5,317 nt of DNA from an uncultured Campylobacter sp. (GTDB taxonomy: Bacteria > Campylobacterota > Campylobacteria > Campylobacterales > Campylobacteraceae): the NCBI RefSeq assembly GCF_938030815.1, contig NZ_CALHII010000004.1, positions 1 through 5,317 on the forward strand. The letters are read 5' to 3'. The position numbers were made by a program, and so were the translations under genes. Under the pieces are notes generated by a model. The model was not told the DNA's origin and did not search any database. It saw only the letters and a program-made list of their open reading frames with translations. How positions within the stretch are numbered: position 1 is the first letter of the stretch; each line of letters starts with the position of its first letter. Below, one piece after another: positions 5,262 to 5,317 of the stretch.

Positions 5262-5317
5262 ATCTAGAAACTTTATATCTTACCTATAAAAATTTTTAAA
5301 TTTTACTCTTGCGGTTA

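Overview
The window looks like a Campylobacterota chromosome, most likely one of the higher-GC Campylobacter species (the gracilis / rectus / showae / curvus type). This is inferred from GC-rich genes separated by spacers full of AAATTT, extended TG-type -10 promoters without clear -35 boxes, AAGGAG ribosome binding sites, and a flavodoxin whose second FMN loop resembles Campylobacter FldA. The species is not certain.

Layout from left to right: (1) Positions 1-1353 hold no convincing gene. Most of this stretch is a degenerate repeat field in which a TAAAATTT(C/T)(A/G)CTCGCCG-like element recurs every 20-60 bases; I count 29 RAATTY hexamers between 140 and 1322. (2) 1354-2319, minus: a HlyD/YbhG-type periplasmic membrane-fusion protein with no transporter gene beside it. 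(3) 2320-2671: spacer with the fusion-protein promoter, which has an inverted repeat over its -10, and a terminator for the next gene. (4) 2672-3154, minus: an atypical short-chain flavodoxin whose promoter overlaps a Fur-like palindrome. (5) 3364-3861, plus: a SlyB/Pcp-like glycine-zipper lipoprotein, divergent from the flavodoxin. (6) 3862-4078: spacer dense in AAATTT palindromes and hairpins. (7) 4109-4621 and 4624-5124, plus: two adjacent, probably co-transcribed paralogues encoding secreted cysteine-rich Sel1/Hcp-like proteins. (8) 5125-5317: AT-rich spacer with no gene seen.

The four units (fusion protein, flavodoxin, lipoprotein, cysteine-rich pair) do not form one pathway. Three encode envelope or periplasmic proteins; the flavodoxin is a cytoplasmic electron carrier that looks iron-responsive. 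The points most worth a second look are the RAATTY-rich repeat field (RAATTY is the methylated motif that licenses DNA uptake in C. jejuni), the flavodoxin with histidines at both flavin-stacking positions, and the duplicated ten-cysteine secreted proteins. I see no CRISPR array, tRNA, rRNA, transposase or phage gene.
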